Shown here: in pieces, positions 1 to 12,400 of the stretch
Numbering within the stretch: position 1 is the first letter of the stretch
Layout of the letters: every line of letters starts with the position of its first letter
The notes under the pieces: model-generated
The model's database searches: none
What the model was told of the DNA's origin: nothing
What the model saw: only the letters and a program-made list of their open reading frames with translations
Assembly: GCF_000003815.2 (NCBI RefSeq)
Contig: NW_023365742.1
Coordinates: 89,500 to 153,499 of the forward strand
Source: Branchiostoma floridae
Taxonomy: Eukaryota > Chordata > Leptocardii > Amphioxiformes > Branchiostomatidae
Direction of reading: 5' to 3'
Length of the DNA stretch: 64,000 nt
Position numbers and translations under genes: made by a program

Positions 1-171
1 TGAAAATACAGCAAAGACTCTGAACAAAGTTAGGTCTCCAAATAACAGTCATCAAAACATTGGTACAAATCATTGGTTGTGAATAAAGAACTTTTGTATT
101 GTATCAAAACTGTAAATTAGGCTAAAATGGTTTGTTGAGTTTTCTAGTAGAACATGTCAGGTTGTACTTAC

Positions 172-3100
172 TCAGCCTCGTACTGGTTTGGAGTGATGAG
201 GTCGGCATGGGGGATGATCTTCTCCTGGTACACAGGCAGCAGCTCTTTGGGAACATAATGTGTGGGGAGAGGGGATAGAGGGGGTGGGGAGGGTGGTAGA
301 GAGGGTGTTATAGTTTAGTGTTAAACTTTAGACTAGAGTCACAACATTCAGACTAGAATACATTTGCTTACTATACTGTTTACCATTGTTTGTCTGTCAT
401 TTTTTGTCACTTGCAATTAGCTAGCCCTTGGGCAAGAACTTGCAATAAACTGATTTATTTATCAAACATGATTGTGCCCTTGAAACTGTGAGATTACTTA
501 TTGCTTCAGTGACCTTCAGAAAGAGTAAACAGATTACTGCTTACAATCATGCATGTTGGAGGAGGAACTGAACACCTACCATGAAGCCTCTGTCTCCCAT
601 CACAGGGTCACAAACTAGACAAGAAAAAACACTGGGTTTTAAGCAAAACAATCTCAATTACAAGAGTTATTTATCACAGAAAAATAATGAAAGAACAATA
701 TCCAGAACACAAGATATCACCAGCGGAAATTCCACTGCAGTACCTTAGAAAGCTGCTAGAAGTCCCTTTATTGCAATGAACCTTCGTTTTCCCAACCCCA
801 TTAGGATCCATCATGGCTACTCAATGTATGTTGTCCACTGACAGACGGATAAATGGCAGCAAAAATGTACTTGTACTAATTGTTCTTGTCAAAGTGTAAC
901 AAAAAAGCATGTACATATGGACATGTAGGCAGACACAGCTATTTGGTTTGAAGAAACCAATGATATATAGTTCAAGCATTTTGGGACACCTAGAGATCTT
1001 CTGAAACAAAAGGCAGTAACAGACAAATAACTTACCATACAATAGGTCTGGCTTGACCTTCTTAAATTCCTTCACCATTTCAAGAACCCCCTCTAAGAAT
1101 GACACGGATCCAATGTACCCTGATGCAGTAGAAAAACATGGATCAATGTTCACTTATCTAATGTTAACTGTGTTGTAACTGTGCTGACTATTCCAAACTA
1201 AAGGTCATGTCATTGCATTGACAGGGTGTATTTTGTACAAATGCTTACTTCTACGTTTATTGAATGATACTATCTTGTGGATAGGCGGAAATGGAGAAGG
1301 CTTGCAGTCGCCTGCGCTGCAGCCGAACGATGATGATGATCTTGTGGAATATAAAAAGAAAATGCTGTACTTTGTATTTAGTCTCATATGTTCCTTAAAT
1401 GTAAGGCCAAAAAAAAGGTGTTTGGTGGTTACCTGAACAAATCTAGCATAAACCTGCTCATCCTATAGCCTTTCTAATGGCCCACAATCACTGACAAGGG
1501 ACATAGAATTTTCAATCTGACATCTGAGTGATGAAATTTTAATACTTTTGGTAGTGATGTTCTGCTCATCTCTGTTGAAATAGAAAATTCAGTACAATAG
1601 ATATCAGTACTGTAGTAGTACATGTAGTAGATTCATACATGGTGTATTACATTACCATGGGGTTATACCACTCCTTGTGGGGCATATCAGTATAAATATA
1701 ACATGATCATGTCGAAAGTACCGGTTCTACATTGTTGAACAGTATTGGATCACTTCAAAATCTCAAAATCTCAAAAGAAAGAATCCCTGCTAGTTCCTGC
1801 CAACTCGAAATCGAAAACACAACACCTTAGTTTATTTTTCCTACTGGCCTAATAATGAGTTATAAATAATCAATCTTACTGGCCTAATGATTGATAAATA
1901 ATCATCACAAAGAATAACTAAGATGTAATAATGACCTGTCACCAGGTAGCTGTAGTTGTTGATGTTGTTGGACTTCAGACCATCAAACAGTTCCTTCAGC
2001 TCATCAGCATTCAGAACCTGACCCTTAAAACACTTGTAGCCTACACAAGTTAGAAATACAAAAATGTTACCAAAGTAATACACTTCTACCTTGTTCCTTT
2101 TTTAATGTGAAAGGCATAGCTGCTTCAATTATTAGCATAAGACTTAAGTACAGAAAATACCAATGCAATTTGTATTGAATAGCACTAGCATAGTTTATAT
2201 CAATCATCATCATCATGAGGACATTATCACTTTACTGTATTTCCTTCAATATTCTCACTTTAACTCCACATCTAGATCTGTATCCAATAGTAAAAATTAT
2301 GTTTCAAATCTTCAATACTATTGAGTAATGTTTGGACACCAAAACTTACCTGTGTGGTTGGAAAATTGTACAGAGTTGATGTAATCCACCTCAAACCCAA
2401 GAACCTGCAAAATAAATTATACAGTTGCAAAACTAGTATTTGTACTGTATATTCTTCAATTCTGAGCAATTTTGTAACTTGCAGTTGGAGATTCACAAGT
2501 TTGTAGAGACATTATGCCGGGAACACTAGCATTTTTACAGCTTAATATGCAAAATTATAATACCTATGAAAAAGAGAAGAAATCATCATAAATTTTAATC
2601 TATCCGAGTTGAATATGTGTTCAAGATTAGTGGAGCTAAGGCATTTGTAACTTATTTGAGTTTATGTAAGTCTGCTGTAACTGTACTGCTGTTTACCGGC
2701 TATGCAATACAAGTGTCTGCCTGATGAATGACAGATCATACTGGAAAAGCTGTACTATGTTACCTCAACAGATGTACTATGTATGCATGTATGCAATACA
2801 AACAAATACAATGTACAATACAAACAAACAAAAACATATCGCTATCAAAACTTATGATAATTCATTAACCCATTCTTGAGTCATTCTGTGATTGTCTTTT
2901 AAAGTCTGAAGCAATTCCAAAGGTCAAACCAACTAAAACAAGAGGCCAACATTTGCTCGGAAGCAAATACAGCATATCTCAATCCATCCTCTTCCCGATG
3001 CAAAAATGTAGTTCCATATCCACCTTTTGCAGAAATTGACCTACCTCAAAACATCAGCCCCAGAGCAAAATGATTTTTTTGGATTGGACTCTTCCAAAAC

Positions 3101-6100
3101 ACCACTGTCTATGCAAAATGAACTGTCTATGTTACCCATTTTCCATTCCTAGTGTTAAAGAAGAACCAAAGTCACCCCAATACCAAATTCCACATCAGTT
3201 GGCTATTTCATCTCATGGGAACCCAAAATCTACATTTTTGGTCAAAAAGTGGTAAGAAAATATTTCCTGCATTTGAGGGGCATATTTTGCTTGTTAATTA
3301 AGCTAAGTTCGATAATCAAATTTCTATAAGTTAAAAAGGAATTTGGAGGCGACACTCCCACAACATAGTTTCACCATGTCCAGTGCCAAACAAGCGAGCC
3401 ATCACAAGGAGGGTCCGGCAAAATTTTGAAATCTGGACCCTTTGAAACGCAATTTCCTGCATTTTAAATGCATGGGTAAAGTTTGCCGGTAGACTAGTTA
3501 AGTAAGGCACCCAGAGCGATTTTTTTCACTTTTCAAATTCAATTTTCAAGTCATTTTTACACACGGTAAGGTTAAATAACACTATCTCTTTGCATATCGA
3601 CCTTCATTGAGCAAAGATGAGACGTGGTTGGGTGATGAGAATGAAAATCTGAGCGCTGCCCGCACCGCTGGGGCAGCCATTATTTCAAAATTTTAGGAAT
3701 GCACGCGAACATGACCAATGAGTCCCAAATGCTTCCGGAGATATCATCACTTGTTCGAATCAGGTTCCGATTTGCGAACAGGCAAATCAGATTCAATTCT
3801 TTCAGTGACCTCGTGTGTTCAAACATTACCGACGGGAAACCGTCAGTGGCTCTATCCTGTGCTGATTCATTGAGGGACCCAATAAATCAAAGGATCAGTT
3901 TTCGACATGTTTGTGCGTCCTTTTAAACGCTGAAAGTACGAAATAATGATACAAATGTGCTAGTATGGTGAAGTAAATTTCAATATCGTACCTATTGTCT
4001 CATCGAGAATATTTCCAATTTTAATGCTCTAAAAATCGCTCTGGACCCCTTTTATTAAGAACAATTCTATGAATTACCTTTTACTGCAAATTCCGGTTAG
4101 CTTCTACATCATACGTTAAATTAAAGAAACCAATAGCGCGCAACGCACGCTCTACGGAAAAGTGCATGGGGGGCCCCCATAGATTACCCTGCGAAAACGC
4201 AGACTCCTTCGAGGCGCGCAAGGCCTAGTTTACCGTTCCCCACCACACGCACGCACGCACGGAACACCCGCCGCCCAACACCCGCCGGCCCCACAAACCA
4301 CGGCTGGCCTCAACTATCGCTTTGCCTCTCAGGAGCAAGCGATAGTTGGGGGCCAGCTGGTAGTACTAGTGGGGCGGGTGCATAGAGGCGGGAGGGCGCG
4401 CGTTAGGCAGGAGAATGGCAACAAAATGGAGGAAGAGGCACGAAACACATATTGGAATGAACAGCTCAAAGCCATGAATCCAAACAACCCTCAGAAATTC
4501 TGGAGAGCAATTAAGAACCAGCTAGGACGAAATGCCAAGCCCACGATTCAACCTCTAAAGCAGCAGAATGGGGAGAGAGCCACAACAGATGAACAAATAG
4601 CACAGGTGGTGAGCAAAGAATATGCACCAGGAGGAGTGGACATGCCAGATGAATTAGAACACTGGAAACAGAGCATCACACACGCAGTAAAAGCAGTGGT
4701 AACACATGAGATGCACAGACTCCAGGAAGCAGACACACTGGAAGAAACCTCCCATGAAGATAGCCTCAACATGGACATAACACTACAAGAAGTTGAAGCA
4801 GCGGTGCATAAGATGGACTCACGATCTTCACCCAGTCCGCTAGAGGGAATTCTACCAATCATGCTCAAGAAAGGTGGAGAAGGGATGTTGATAGCACTAC
4901 ACCATATGTTGAACAGAGTGTGGATAACAGGTCATGTTCCCAAGCAAATGAAACAGGACTGCAAGATACTGATAAAGAAACCAGGGAAAGAAGACTACAA
5001 CCAAGTACGTAGTTACAGACCCATCACTCTGTCAAGCGTCATAGGGAAGATACTGGAAAGAATAATAAACAACCGTCTCACATGGTGGACAGAAGTGAAC
5101 AGCATCATATCTCCCTACCAAGAGGCCTATAGGAAGAACAGAACAGCCACACATGGGGTGCTAAGGATGATACAACATATCAACGAAGGATGGAAGAGAA
5201 GGGAATCCACAGTTGCAGTGTTCGCAGACTATGAAGGCTGCTTTGATAGAATCTGGCAAGAAGGCCTCCTCTACAAGCTGATGAAACATGGGATTAAGGG
5301 AAGAATGCTATGCTATCTGAGTGGCTTTCTGAGAGATAGAGAGATCTCCTTCAGAGTAAACTCAGTAACAACAAAACCAACCCTAAGCAAGGTGGGAGTG
5401 CCACAAGGTGCAGTATTGTCTACTACGTTATGCAACATATATACATCTGATGCGTACAGTGACATTGACCTCAGCAACTTTCAATACGCAGACGATGGGG
5501 CAGCTTGGAAGACAGGTCCAAACTTAAGAGATCTGATCACACATGTGGAGCTTCAAATTGCAAAACTCATAAGCCAGTGGTGCCCGAGATGGAATATGAA
5601 GGTGGAAGAATCAAAGACTAAGGCACTCATATTCCAAGCAAACCACCAAGCAGACACACGGGTCAACCATATCAGAGTCAATGGGAAAAGAATCGAAGTT
5701 CTCCCGGAAATAAAGCTAGTAGGCATCACACTAGATGATAGACTCACGTATACCAGTCACATCAACAACACAAAAAACAAGGCCTACAAGGCACTCAAAG
5801 TAGTCAGCAGAGTGACTAATGCGAAGAAGAACCCAAACCAGGAAGCGCACCTGTTGTTGTATCGAGCATTGATCAGACCGATATTAGAATATGGAGCGGA
5901 ATGCACTATCATGGCGGGGAAGAAACAAGAAGATGCCTATGCACCCATCCAGAGAAGGGCCCTACTGGCAGCAACAGGTTGCAAACAAAGAACTAGCACC
6001 GAAGCGCTAGAAGCACTAACTGGAACTATTCCTGTAGACATCCATCTCACATGTCGGCAAGCACAGGCATATTTAAGGCTCAGCACAAAACACACGGGCA

Positions 6101-8035
6101 ACCCCATCTACGATACCATTACACATGAGTTGACAGAGGAAAGAAGAGGCACACCTGTACATCTACTTGCTACAAGATTCAAAGAGCTGAAAGGTGAGCT
6201 GGAAACTGAGACAGTCGATAAAGAATGCTACTTTGATGCTAGGTTACCACCCTTCTCCATTGGAAGAATAACAGGGTCATTCACACCCAAAATGAACAAC
6301 CAATGCAGCAAAGAGCAAGCGAAAGAAGAAATAGCACAGTTACTGCAAAGTATCAAGCAGACAAAGACAACCGTCGTCTTTACGGACGGATCGTCTCTAG
6401 GGAACCCAGGTCCGACAGGATGCTCGGCAGTGATCTACGAACATTGGGGCAGAACAGAACCATACACTGTCAAGAAGCCCGTAGCAGCAAAGTCAAACAA
6501 CTATGAGGGGGAATTGCAGGGACTTCACCTGGCACTCAGCACACTGAGCAAGAGGGAAAGAAGTGAAGAGAGAGTGCTCATCTTATGTGACTGCAAGGCG
6601 GCAATAGAAAATGTCATCACCACTCACCAAGTAGATGCCTATAACGATCTAGTTAACAACATAAGACAGAAACTGCACGAAATGAAGCAGAAGAGAGTCA
6701 ACATTCAAATTGAATGGTGCCCAGGGCACATGGGAGTAGCAGGCAATGAGCTAGCCGACGAACAAGCCAAACTTGCAGCTGAAGAGGCCAGAAACAGCAA
6801 CATGAATACAGTGTGGACAAGACAACAAGCCCTCAAACACATAGAAAAACAAGCAGAAGAAAGATGGAAAAGAAGACGCGAGCTACATACTACCAGCAAA
6901 CACATGCAGAAGATAAATGTACAAATGAAGAAAAAATGCAAAGTACTGGGACTGAGGACAACCCAAATTGCAATAAACCAGCTGGTGAGTGGGCACACCT
7001 CACTCAACGCCTACAGAAACTGGATAGACGACACAGAGTCACCCAACTGTGAAGCATGTGGGGAGAGAGAAAGCACAGAGCACTTCCTGTACTACTGCCC
7101 AAGGTATGAGAGCAGCAGACACAGAATGTATAACGAGGTGGACAACATATACCAAGAACTCAGTACAGGGGAGAAAGAGAGAAGGCTGGACATAGTGACG
7201 CTAGCAGGGATGAGAGAAGATCTGGGAGAAGAAACAAACAAAAAGATGTACAAGGCATTCTCAAAGTATATAGAAGACACAGGGAGATTTGCCGGGGAGG
7301 ACTAATAGGTCACCAACTTACTATACACGAATGTGCAAAGCACCAGTGTTCAAGCACCAAGGAGCAACAACCACATGAGAAGCACCTAGATGGAAAAAGT
7401 ACCTGGAGCTCACGTCTAGCGAAGAAATAGACGTTAAGCAGGGACAACAACAACAACAGGAGATCGGTAACTCTTCTTTGCGAAGCTTCTTCGCGCTGGT
7501 TTCCCAAGGTTTCCCAGGGTACCATAGATAGGAAAAAAAAATAGAGGTAGGAAGAGCCAGGACGGTGTTTATAGGAGACTGTATGCAGTTCATGTTAGAC
7601 TTGTAGATTTGATTTATGATACTACTAGTACATGCACGATGAAGTGTTTGCTATTATCACTTCTGCTGCAGTACCATAACAAGCCACTAAGAGGCCTTGA
7701 ATTTAATCTTTTTTTTTTTTTAAATTTCGTCAAAATCTAGTAGCGTGACTGTGTTACGCAAACTCCGCCGGACAAAACTGGTCCCTCCTCGCCTTTATAA
7801 TTATAGGGTGTGTCAAAACCTCATACCAAATATCGACACAATATCATCCACACAACTCTTCCAGATACATAACGTTACATACACTCAAACGCTATCGTTA
7901 CCAAAAACTTAACCTTGTTGGCGAATATAATAAACTAAATCTCACCTGTAAGGGGAAAACGGCAGATTTGTTGCCCACATATCCTGACACCACGTGGCTT
8001 TGTACCAACAACACTCGGCAGTCCTCTTCGGCCAT
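172..8035 (-). CDS. PDXK: Pyridoxal kinase, 5' six exons (partial; 3' end beyond window)
   Basis: Cytosolic pyridoxal kinase phosphorylates pyridoxal, pyridoxine and pyridoxamine in vitamin B6 salvage. Exons, minus strand: 7946-8035, 2350-2404, 1936-2040, 1036-1119, 580-614, 172-257; phases join exactly. Exon 1 starts at ATG 8033-8035 and encodes [20 protein letters not shown], the usual N-terminal substrate/ATP segment. Later exons give [40 protein letters not shown] and ITPNQYEAE, all characteristic of animal pyridoxal kinases. The C-terminal third, with the GTGD catalytic motif, lies off the left edge. Intron 1 (2405-7945) is large and carries an antisense LINE. Exon 6 is preceded by a pyrimidine-rich tract but ends in CACAT instead of an AG acceptor (see findings). 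Head-to-head with XPO4. Family assignment is very secure; exon 6 acceptor is uncertain. Confidence 0.95.
3511..4044. mobile_element. MITE-like element with CCAGAGCGATTTTT ends, PDXK intron 1
   Basis: CCAGAGCGATTTTT at 3511-3524 is matched in inverted orientation by AAAAATCGCTCTGG at 4031-4044. The ~530 bp between holds no recognisable coding sequence; the short open frame at 3699-3926 resembles nothing I know. A non-autonomous DNA element is the simplest reading. No convincing target-site duplication was found. Confidence 0.5.
4302..4356. repeat. Stem-loop just upstream of the LINE frame
   Basis: The arm at 4302-4325 (GGCTGGCCTCAACTATCGC...) pairs with 4333-4356 (...GCGATAGTTGGGGGCCAGC) around a loop of about seven bases. 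It sits about 70 bp before the first ATG of the reverse transcriptase frame, in GC-rich DNA unlike its surroundings. It could be part of the element's 5' end or an older foldback. Confidence 0.6.
4369..7305 (+). mobile_element. Non-LTR retrotransposon ORF: reverse transcriptase plus RNase H, intact frame
   Basis: One uninterrupted frame of 978 codons; the first in-frame ATG is at 4426 and the stop at 7303-7305. Reverse transcriptase motifs: [14 protein letters not shown] (~220), [12 protein letters not shown] (motif A, ~285), GVPQGAVLS (motif B, ~345) and YADD (~372-375). RNase H follows with FTDGS (~670), NNYEGE (~710), CDCKAA (~740) and GNELADEQA (~793), so the acidic catalytic set is present. 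A CxxC...H...C zinc-knuckle-like motif ([17 protein letters not shown]) lies near residues 894-910. RT plus RNase H plus terminal CCHC fits the I/Ingi/R1-type non-LTR groups. The apurinic endonuclease domain expected upstream is absent, so this copy is probably 5'-truncated. It lies antisense in PDXK intron 1. Intactness suggests a young copy. The 3' end is not clearly defined; a short A-run lies near 7531-7540. Confidence 0.9.
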
Positions 8036-9452
8036 ACCTTCTACGGAAACACACAACGCGTTCCTAACAGCTTACAACCCGAATGAAGACTTGAGGAAGC
8101 GTACTTTACGTGTGGAGCAGAAGTCCGTACGTTCTGATTGTGTCCTTTGGCTCACTGTGTGCGTAGGGATCTCTCAGGTGTGGGGATAGTACGATTAGAG
8201 GTCACTCAGTGAGGAAAGGTGAAAGGTCAATATGGGGTCAAACACCAAACTACAGTAACCCGGAGAAAACTATACCATGTTTACACGCACACGTTAGGGT
8301 CCATACTAAAGCACGGTAGTACACGTTAGGGTCTTAAGTCTCCAAGCTTTCCCGTTTTAGGTCAAAATGTCTTCAGTTCAGCAGTTTAGATCGTACAAGG
8401 ACATGTTTCAGTGTTTGGGTGCTAACGTTACGGGCCGGGTTGAATCAGCATGGAACTGGTGTTGAAGGTGAGGTTTCTTTCATAGAGCAAGCTTTTCTAC
8501 ACTAACGGTTAACGTTAGTTACTTTTCTCAAAGTTTGAGCCGAACAACCCCCTGTTTTTTTTTAATGATTATGAGATACCCAAGTGACTGTCTGGTGGAG
8601 AAGCGTAGGACCGCTTAGGATTAAAACTTTATGGCTACTTTTTTTAGGTCTTCTTTCCGTGTAGTTTAATGCACAGCTCTTACTTGGATCAATGGATGTC
8701 TGATCCTATAACACATCCGAAGTTACAGCACCCCCCGTTAACGTTACTGACAACGTTAACGTTACAATATATCACACTGATGACTCTCACTCATGGTGTG
8801 TTTTTTTTAAATCTTTTTTAGAGTCAGTTCATTCATGTACAAAGAGTAACGAATGAATAACTTTTTCTTCTTCTTTGGGTTAACGCAAACGCCTTCAGCA
8901 TGTTGAAGATAATGCTGCTTATATTCAAAGATAAGCCGTTCAAACCGTTCAAAACGTGTCAAACGTTGCATAGGTTTAATCATAGAATGGCAATTCAAAC
9001 GTTAGAAAGAAGAAAGTATTAAACGTTAACGCATCTGTTCCTTCCTGGTCGCTTATACCAAGGAGCTTAATCACGGGCTTCGTTGAGAAACCAAAGACAC
9101 TGGACGCCTGGACTATATCAAAAAGCATAGCGCGTCAGAAATTATGTCTCTATCGTATTCGACAAGCGGGTATAAAGAAGCAGTAAGGGGTAATCAGGTT
9201 TGATGACTCAGAGTCGCGTCCATTGCGATTGGGGGTTACCACCATAATTTATAAACTTGAAGAGAACATGAAAGATTGGCACTTTGCATGCACAACAAAT
9301 GTAAATTTTTCATCAAAAGTTACTTTACATTCATTTGTTATGTTATTTTTGCGTTTAAGATAGACAAAGTGCGGAAAATTGGCATTAGTACCCCTCCGTA
9401 CGAGTGGTATCTTCGTTACTTTCACCACACGCCAGAATCCAAAATCGACAGT
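8036..9452. promoter_or_regulatory. Divergent promoter region between PDXK and XPO4
   Basis: About 1.4 kb separates the two start codons, which point away from each other, so both promoters and 5' leaders probably lie here. No TATA box or other core element could be assigned. The segment is rich in AACGTT/GTTAAC motifs (about 8420-9030). No coding exon was seen. Confidence 0.5.
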
Positions 9453-12400
9453 ATGGCGGGTTTGAGTTCTGCCGCCGTTCAACTACAACCAACACAACTA
9501 GATGGACAGAGCGTCGACCCAAACCTACTTCAGAAGTTGGAGGAAGCATCCAATACCATTTTGGTAAGATTTTATTTCTCGAAATCATGGTAGACTCGAG
9601 AAGGCTTCGCTCTGTCCGAGTCTGTCGCTTGGCTTGGGTATGAACTCGAAAATGCCCCCACCCCCCCCCCCTCCCCAAAGTACCGGGTTCCACACTGGTG
9701 TTCCAGTGCAGAATCAATGGTTGAATCGCCCAGTGCTGAAGAAAGTTCAGGTATTCACATGCGCTGGAATACCTAGGACTGTCTTCACTTTCTACCAGAC
9801 GTGAACAAGTGTGCCTAAAGTTTGCCCAATCCCTCATGGACTCTGAGTTTAGGGACTGGCTACCCCCATCAAGGGTACAGATCACAGGAATGGCGACTCG
9901 CAAAATTACAACCACAAACTGTACTGCCAGAAAGCTAACGCTAGCGTTAACACCAATCGGTATTTAAAGTCCTATATTCCATATCTGACACGCCTTATTA
10001 TTCAGCATGATCAGTGATTTGTTGTTTTTGTAAATTTGATTACAAGATACATATCGTTTCTAAGTAAATGTCATGTAAATTAAATCTTTAGGTTATACTG
10101 CTTATATTTGCTGACAATCAGAAATGTTCTTAACATGATTGTAAATTGGTTTTGATTCAGTGGCAACGCTGCAATTTCCAGTAAAGTTAAATTGTATCTT
10201 ATGGTACTATGCCTGGCCGGTGGGGATGGGGGCATAATGCGTTGTTTTTCCACTTCACAACAATGGAATCCCTTTAATATTTTATAGTAATATACTATAC
10301 TACATTGTAGTAGTATATAATATACTAGTAGTTGTAGTATTTGACACCCTCTGTCATTGCAAAATTAACCCATTTTCATGGAAGCGCAGCTCGTTGGTTT
10401 GGGTTATTTTTGCCAGCCCCTCCATTATACTAAAAAATTCTGGGGAGAACCCTGAGTTTGTCTGAAGGGTAGTATTGCTGATGTATCAATGTATGATGCA
10501 GCTGCTGCCACAATCAAACCTCAAAGTCAAAAGTTGCTAACACAATTACAATTGAGAAAAGTATTATCTGCAGAATCCAAACACTTATCATTGAGTTTGA
10601 CATTGACCTTATGTTTGTTGCTATCCAGGCTTCCCCATCAGCTGATCAGAGACATGCTGCTGAGCAGTTCCTTCTGGACTTCCGCAAGACCAAGACTCCG
10701 TACACAATCTGCTGTTGTTTGATGGGTAAGATACCAATATGCAAGCTCAGACAAGTATTACAAAATACACTAAGGCACATGTTACAATACACATGTCCTT
10801 TTAGTACTATATGTATGCTTCATGATGGCCAGCCTCAGCGAAGTCTGGTATGCGGCGTGGATGAGTGAGATTTTGTGGCAGTCTACAGTACTACAGCGTG
10901 CAGCTGTGGAACTGTGAAACAAGCTTCCTCAGGAAACACGTTTTTCACGAAGTTCAGGACATTTAGGCACCAATTACACCTAATGGCTTAGTGATGCTAT
11001 TTTTACAGCTATGTTGTTATTTATTGTTATTGTGCTGGTTCTATGTATGCGCATATATATGCCCAGGATTGCCTGAAAAACAGGTCTACGCTGACCTGAG
11101 ATGTTTTGTTCCTGGTAAATTAAATAAAGTGAAGTGAAAGATGCATCATAAAAAGATGTCAGCTTACTAGTAAGCTGCCATATTCTTGACATCCATGTGT
11201 TCAAAAGATAATAAGATGTCTGTCATACTAATTTGTGTTTATCAATATTTTCAATGCTCCAAAACTGTGTTCGTGCCAAGCCAACATAACGTGCCGCGCA
11301 CTAACTGACTTCCAGGTTCCACAGGTACATTGTAACTCTGGACATGGAAAGAAGTTGACTGTCATGTCATTGTGTTTGAGACATGACATCATTTGTTTCA
11401 GGAGTTTTTCAGTACTGTACTTCCTATGATAACTGCTGGGACGAGAACATATCAAATTGGGCAAAATTTTGTGTTACAATTCCTGGATATCAGAAACAGC
11501 ATGAAAATGCCAAAGCAAGAATCCCTGTTCCAATTTCTGAAGAGCTCCATTCAAATTACTAATGTAGTAGGTTGCAATTGTGTTATTCTGATATTCAACT
11601 TTATTTTAAGTGTAGCATCCCCAAAATTTTTTGGGTGCACCAGTGCACCTAATCCCAAAAATGAATTTTGATCCCTGCCAGTTGATATTGATAAAGAACC
11701 TGATGATAATGATTATGATTCATGTAATAGTACTAATACTGTAGGTCTCTTGTAAAATGTGTTGAGAAGCAATCAGCTTATGCTGTCATGTTTCCTCTTT
11801 TCAGAGCAAACCAGAAACGACTATGTGATATTCCAGTGTGCATGCACATTGAAAGAAGCCATCTTACGGGAATGGACGCAACAGTCACCTCAAAACATCC
11901 ACACTCTCAAAGACTTTCTCATGCAGTTTGTTCTGAACAGGCCAAGGTATGTATATAGTTCTAAAGCCATGTACGGTACTATTACAGTACATGTACTTTG
12001 TGTCATATTCTTGAAATGCTGACATGTTGTCATTTTGAATATATGAATGTCATCCTTGTGTATCAGTTCTGAGGTTCTGAGAGGATGTCATCCATATACA
12101 TGGCCCGATACAAAAAGGACTTCGAGCACTGTGCAATAAGATAGGCGTCGCCTCTTTATTCAAGTTATCATATACAAGTGCATTTTGACGATTTTTTTAT
12201 TTCCCAAAGCCTGGCAGTGTATGTACGTGAGGAAATTGTCCTGACGGTAGCGGTCATCGTGAAGCGGGGAACGTTAGGCACGTCTGCTGACGACAGGAAC
12301 CATTTCATCAGCCAGCTGACAAAACTCATCCATGCTGACAATGGAGCTGCAGTGAGTTTGTTTTGTTTGTTAACTTTGAACCTTTATTTATTCATGAAAG

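Noticed and set aside
1205-1436. Overlapping 60-72 aa ORFs near PDXK exon 4
   Set aside because: Intronic, out of register with PDXK homology, present on both strands.
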